Position numbers and translations under genes: made by a program. From NCBI GenBank assembly GCA_902773195.1, contig CACYDL010000250.1, positions 1 through 9,077 of the forward strand: 9,077 nt of DNA, read 5' to 3'. Each line of letters begins with the position of its first letter. Position 1 is the first letter of the stretch. Under the pieces are notes generated by a model. The model saw only the letters and a program-made list of their open reading frames with translations. It did no database searches and had not been told where the DNA came from. This document shows, piece after piece, positions 5,678 through 9,077 of the stretch. The stretch comes from an uncultured Lachnospiraceae bacterium (lineage in GTDB: Bacteria > Bacillota_A > Clostridia > Lachnospirales > Lachnospiraceae).

Positions 5678-7054
5678 ATGGGTCTTATCAGAATCGCAGC
5701 AGAGGCTATCGGAGCAATCGGCAACGCGCTGAACACAACGGCCGACAGCATGTGGGTCGACTATTTTGAGAGCGGCGACATGTCGAACGGCATCCTCATG
5801 AAACGAGGCGTCAAGATCGGGTCGAAGGGTTCCCAGAACAAATACGGAGATCAGAACATCATCACCTCCGGATCGGGAATCGACGTTCAGGAGAACCAGT
5901 GCATGATTCTCGTCGAGAACGGCCAGATCGTCGATTTCTGCGCTGAGCCCGGAAGATACAAATTCGACGCCTCGAAGGCTCCGTCTCTGATGAGCGGAGA
6001 GAACAACGGCCTCAAGGCCCTTGCCTCCAGCATCGGGAACCAGTTCCTGGCGGGCGGCTCCCGCACGAGCACGCAGCGCGTGTGCTACATCAATCTCGGC
6101 GAGATCCAGGGCTTCAAGTGGGGCTCGGGCAACATCACCTTCGACCACTGGGAACGCGACATCGCCACAGGCAACCCGGTCTGGCACATCGCGACGACCC
6201 TCATGGGCAACGGCATGTATTCGATCCAGATCACGGATCCGGCCAGGTTCTTCCAGGTCCTCGGGGCCCAGAAGGCAGGAGCCGACGGGAACGGCCTGAT
6301 CACCAGGGAGGACATCGAGCCGCAGATCAAGACGGAAGCCATCGCGGCCATCCGCCAGGGCGTCGGACAGCTGTCCCAGCTCCGCATCCCGTACACGGAC
6401 ATCGCCATCAACGAGGCGCAGCTCACCAAGGACGTCGACGCGATTCTCGACAGCTCCTGGGCCGAGGCGAGAGGCATCACCATCTACAGGATCGCCATCG
6501 GCATGATGGACGCCGACGAGAACAGCAAGCAGAAGATCGAAAAATACCAGGAGACAAAGGGTTACACGGATCCCTCGATGCTCGGCGCCTACATGGGCAT
6601 GGGCCAGACGCAGGCGATGCAGGCCGCCGGCTCCAACAGCAACGGCGCGGCCAGCGGCATGATGGGACTGGGCATGATGGGCGGCATGAACGCCGGAGCG
6701 AATATCGCCGGACTGATGCAGCAGGGCCAGCAGGCGCAGCAGCAGGCCTACGCCCAGAATCAGCAGGCCTATGCGCAGCAGGCGCAGGCCGCGGCCCAGC
6801 AGAGCGCCAAAAAGGCTGCGGATCCGGAAGAATTCCCGGAGTATTTCCCCGGTGAGGCGGAGGTCCCGTCCGCTTCCGCGGCGGATACCTGGACCTGCAG
6901 CTGCGGATCCGTCAACAGCGGCAAATTCTGCCCGAACTGCGGAAGCCCGAGACCGGCCGCCGCGGTCACCGTCTGCCCGGACTGCGGCTATACCGCCGCC
7001 GACCCGGCGAACCCGCCCAGATTCTGCCCGAACTGCGGAAAGAAGCTCAACTGA
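5678..7054 (+). CDS. SPFH-domain protein ('virion core protein'-like) with C-terminal double zinc ribbon
   Basis: A 458-residue protein. There is no signal peptide. The N-terminal 25 residues (GLIRIAAEAIGAIGNAL) could form an amphipathic, membrane-touching helix. An SPFH/band-7 type domain follows to about residue 300, with the family stretches IITSGSGIDVQENQCMILVE and VDFCAEPGRYKFD. A Met/Gly-rich segment leads to a Gln/Ala-rich stretch (about 347-380). The C-terminus has two zinc ribbons: C407-x-C409 ... C418-x2-C421 and C433-x2-C436 ... C450-x2-C453, the last reading FCPNCGKKLN. Relatives are often annotated as lumpy-skin-disease 'virion core protein', but this is not viral. SPFH proteins generally oligomerise as membrane scaffolds. 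AAAGGAG (5665-5671), 6 nt upstream, supports ATG 5678. The preceding zinc-ribbon and TPM genes are its usual companions in Clostridia, which suggests a joint role at the membrane. Confidence 0.87.
   Translation: MGLIRIAAEAIGAIGNALNTTADSMWVDYFESGDMSNGILMKRGVKIGSKGSQNKYGDQNIITSGSGIDVQENQCMILVENGQIVDFCAEPGRYKFDASKAPSLMSGENNGLKALASSIGNQFLAGGSRTSTQRVCYINLGEIQGFKWGSGNITFDHWERDIATGNPVWHIATTLMGNGMYSIQITDPARFFQVLGAQKAGADGNGLITREDIEPQIKTEAIAAIRQGVGQLSQLRIPYTDIAINEAQLTKDVDAILDSSWAEARGITIYRIAIGMMDADENSKQKIEKYQETKGYTDPSMLGAYMGMGQTQAMQAAGSNSNGAASGMMGLGMMGGMNAGANIAGLMQQGQQAQQQAYAQNQQAYAQQAQAAAQQSAKKAADPEEFPEYFPGEAEVPSASAADTWTCSCGSVNSGKFCPNCGSPRPAAAVTVCPDCGYTAADPANPPRFCPNCGKKLN
6740..6778 (+). repeat. Two 18-base repeats encoding QQAYAQ
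   Basis: CAGCAGGCCTACGCCCAG (6740-6757) recurs with two changes at 6761-6778. Both copies are in frame and encode QQAYAQ within the Gln/Ala-rich linker of the SPFH protein (residues 355-367). Such low-complexity linkers often vary in length between strains. Confidence 0.7.
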
Positions 7055-7079
7055 GGCGGCGGACGGAGCGAAAGCTGAC

Positions 7080-7108
7080 TTTACATCCACCGGCAGTTGC
7101 GGTAAAAT
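7080..7108 (+). promoter_or_regulatory. Sigma-A-type promoter of the phosphofructokinase gene
   Basis: TTTACA (7080-7085), 17 bases, then TAAAAT (7103-7108). Each hexamer is one base from consensus. The start would fall near 7115, giving a leader of about 60 nt. It shows that the gene is transcribed independently of the SPFH operon, after which I see no terminator. Confidence 0.75.
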
Positions 7109-7111
7109 GTT

Positions 7112-7121
7112 TGACTAGTCA
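7112..7121. promoter_or_regulatory. Palindrome TGACTAGTCA at the predicted transcription start
   Basis: A perfect 10-base palindrome starts four bases after the -10 box and covers the predicted +1, a position where a bound repressor would block initiation. A second one, GGGACGTCCC (7132-7141), lies within GGCG...CGCC arms (7129-7148) and could form a leader hairpin. No regulator can be named. Confidence 0.3.
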
Positions 7122-7160
7122 TGAATGAGGCGGGACGTCCCTGACGCCCCCTGAGAAACC

Positions 7161-7166
7161 AGGAGG
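7161..7166 (+). promoter_or_regulatory. Shine-Dalgarno AGGAGG that decides the phosphofructokinase start
   Basis: AGGAGG ends one base before an in-frame ATG at 7168, which is too close for initiation. The next in-frame ATG, at 7177, is 10 bases away and is therefore preferred. Confidence 0.65.
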
Positions 7167-7176
7167 AATGAAAACT

Positions 7177-8436
7177 ATGCTTCGAACAGAAAAAAGAAAC
7201 GTTATCGTCGGTCAGTCCGGAGGCCCTACGGCGGCGATCAATTCATCTTTGGCGGGCGTCTACAGGACCGCGATTGACCGCGGATACAAGAAGGTCTACG
7301 GAATGCTCCACGGCGTTCAGGGACTGATGGAGGGACGCTATGTCGACCTCTCCGAGCACATCACCACGGGCCTGGATTCCGAGCTCCTCAAGAGGACGCC
7401 GGCTTCCTACCTCGGCTCCTGCCGGTACAAGCTTCCCGAGATCCACGAGGACCAGGAGCTCTATGAGAAGATTTTCAGCATCCTCACGGATCTTGAGATC
7501 GACTGCTTCATCTACATCGGCGGCAACGACTCCATGGACACCATCAAGAAACTTTCCGATTACGCCATCATCACGGGATCGGAGATCCGCTTCGTCGGAT
7601 GCCCGAAGACCATCGACAACGACCTCGCCCTGACGGATCACACGCCCGGATACGGCTCCGCCGCGAAATATATCGGCACGTCCGTCAAGGAGATCATCCG
7701 CGACGGATGGTCGATGAGAAACGAGCACGGCCAGGTCACCGTCGTCGAGATCATGGGAAGAAACGCCGGCTGGCTCACGGGCGCCTCCGCACTCTCCAAG
7801 GGAGAGGACTGCGACGGCCCGGACGCCATCTATCTGCCGGAGCTTCCGTTTGACGTTGACAGCTTCATCAACAAGTGCCGGGAGCTTCTCAAGAAGAAGA
7901 ACTCCGTCGTCGTCTGTGTCTCCGAGGGTATTCACACCTCGGACGGCAAATACGTCATGGAGATGGGCTCCTCCGTCGATTACGTCGACGCCTTCGGCCA
8001 CAAGCAGCTGACCGGCACCGCCCGCGTCCTCTGCGAGATGCTCGCCAAGGAGATCGGGTGCAAGGCCCGCGCCATCGAGCTGTCCACCCTTCAGAGAGCG
8101 GCCAGCCACTGCGCGTCCCGCGTGGACATTCTCGAGGCCTATGAGGTCGGCGGCGCTTCCATGAAGGCGGCCGACGAAGGCGACAGCGGCAAGATGGTGG
8201 TCATCGTCCGCACATCCGACGATCCGTATCAGGCAGGCACGGAGGTCAAGGACGTCCACAAGATCGCCAACGACGAGCGTCTTGTTCCCAGAGACTGGGT
8301 CAACGAAGAAGGAACCTATGTCACCGACCGGTTCATCACCTACGTTCGTCCGCTGATCCAGGGCGACGTCGCCCCGATCATGGTCGACGGAATTCCGCGT
8401 CATCTCTACAAGCCCGGTTATCAGGATCTTCTTTGA
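7177..8436 (+). CDS. pfp: Pyrophosphate-dependent 6-phosphofructokinase (PFP)
   Basis: A 419-residue phosphofructokinase-superfamily enzyme of the cytoplasm, converting fructose 6-phosphate to fructose 1,6-bisphosphate. It opens with the binding loop VGQSGGPTAAINSS. The phosphoryl-donor residues point to PPi: GGNDS (115-119) has Asp118 where ATP enzymes have the Gly of GGDGS, and PKTIDND (143-149) has Lys144 where ATP enzymes have the Gly of PGTIDND. Asp147 is the expected catalytic base, and MGRNAGW (193-199) contacts the sugar phosphate. The length of about 420 fits the long bacterial PFP class rather than the 320-residue ATP-PFKs. ATG 7177 is chosen on ribosome-binding-site spacing; 7168 would add three residues. 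It has its own promoter and terminator, and the next gene encodes another PPi-using glycolytic enzyme. PPi use is inferred from residues known to decide donor choice in the family. Confidence 0.93.
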   Translation: MLRTEKRNVIVGQSGGPTAAINSSLAGVYRTAIDRGYKKVYGMLHGVQGLMEGRYVDLSEHITTGLDSELLKRTPASYLGSCRYKLPEIHEDQELYEKIFSILTDLEIDCFIYIGGNDSMDTIKKLSDYAIITGSEIRFVGCPKTIDNDLALTDHTPGYGSAAKYIGTSVKEIIRDGWSMRNEHGQVTVVEIMGRNAGWLTGASALSKGEDCDGPDAIYLPELPFDVDSFINKCRELLKKKNSVVVCVSEGIHTSDGKYVMEMGSSVDYVDAFGHKQLTGTARVLCEMLAKEIGCKARAIELSTLQRAASHCASRVDILEAYEVGGASMKAADEGDSGKMVVIVRTSDDPYQAGTEVKDVHKIANDERLVPRDWVNEEGTYVTDRFITYVRPLIQGDVAPIMVDGIPRHLYKPGYQDLL

Positions 8437-8445
8437 TGCCGACCG

Positions 8446-8476
8446 CGGCGCGTCCTCTGTGGACGCGCCGTTTTTT
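8446..8476 (+). terminator. Strong intrinsic terminator after the phosphofructokinase gene
   Basis: CGGCGCGTCC (8446-8455) pairs perfectly over 10 bases with GGACGCGCCG (8461-8470) around a five-base loop, TCTGT. Six T follow directly (8471-8476). It starts ten bases after the stop codon and should end the pfp transcript. Confidence 0.95.
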
Positions 8477-8493
8477 ACTTTATGTCTTTCATG

Positions 8494-8513
8494 AAAAACG
8501 CCTGATTCAGGCG
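8494..8513 (-). terminator. Possible minus-strand intrinsic terminator upstream of ppdK
   Basis: CGCCTG (8499-8504) and CAGGCG (8508-8513) form a 6-bp stem with a 3-base loop. On the minus strand five T follow (the A-run at 8494-8498). On the + strand it is also followed by A, not T, so only leftward transcripts would stop here. No minus-strand gene is visible to the right. It may limit antisense transcription or be a regulatory hairpin just upstream of the -35. Confidence 0.35.
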
Positions 8514-8526
8514 GAAAAAACATGAC

Positions 8527-8554
8527 TTGATTGAAGCGTGAAATATGTTACAAT
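8527..8554 (+). promoter_or_regulatory. Extended -10 promoter of ppdK
   Basis: TTGATT (8527-8532), 16 bases, then TACAAT (8549-8554), preceded by TG at 8546-8547 in the extended -10 arrangement TGnTACAAT. The surrounding sequence is AT-rich, in contrast with the rest of the window. The start would be near 8561, leaving a 40-base leader that contains TCAAT-ATTA-ATTGA (8567-8580). Confidence 0.75.
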
Positions 8555-8602
8555 ATAAAAGCCAATTCAATATTAATTGAGTTATCTACAGGAGGATAAA
8601 AC

Positions 8603-9077
<475 letters not shown>

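Noticed and set aside
5678..7054. Viral or prophage origin, suggested by the 'virion core protein' label of relatives.
   Set aside because: The label comes from weak similarity. The neighbours are chromosomal metabolic and membrane genes, and no phage genes, integrase or attachment sites are visible.
7168..7176. ATG 7168 as the phosphofructokinase start.
   Set aside because: It is only one base from the end of AGGAGG, which is too close; ATG 7177 has workable spacing.
7177..8436. ATP-dependent phosphofructokinase (pfkA).
   Set aside because: The GGNDS and PKTIDND motifs and the length of about 420 residues fit the PPi-dependent group.

Overview
The window is GC-rich and almost fully coding, and every supported gene is on the + strand. 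Ribosome binding sites are strong AGGAGG or AAAGGAG types, promoters are sigma-A-like, and protein matches are to Bacillota families. Together these suggest a GC-rich member of the Clostridia. I cannot resolve the family from this sequence alone.

Layout. (1) 1-467: the 3' part of a MocR/GabR-type regulator with a fold-type I aminotransferase domain. It looks decayed: the PLP-binding Lys is Arg, the active-site Tyr is Val, and about 75-80 C-terminal residues are missing. (2) 488-3133: an 881-residue translational GTPase of the EF-G/TetM type, fused through a charged linker to a C-terminal NYN endonuclease domain like Rae1/YacP. (3) 3391-7054: a three-gene module with its own promoter: a membrane-anchored double zinc-ribbon protein, a secreted or anchored TPM-domain protein (translationally overlapped with the first), and an SPFH-domain protein ending in two zinc ribbons. 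(4) 7177-8436: a phosphofructokinase with the Asp and Lys markers of pyrophosphate dependence, with its own promoter and a strong intrinsic terminator. (5) 8603-window end: the N-terminal part of pyruvate, phosphate dikinase behind an extended -10 promoter.

How the genes work together. The phosphofructokinase and the dikinase are separately promoted neighbours that both use PPi, so they form a PPi-linked glycolysis locus: PFP saves ATP at fructose-6-phosphate, and PPDK makes ATP from PEP, AMP and PPi. The zinc-ribbon/TPM/SPFH genes probably form one membrane-associated assembly of unknown function. The GTPase-NYN fusion is the most interesting single protein. It joins a factor expected to enter the ribosomal A site to a domain whose stand-alone relative cuts mRNA in that site, which suggests a one-polypeptide ribosome-rescue or translation-quality-control factor rather than a tetracycline resistance protein.
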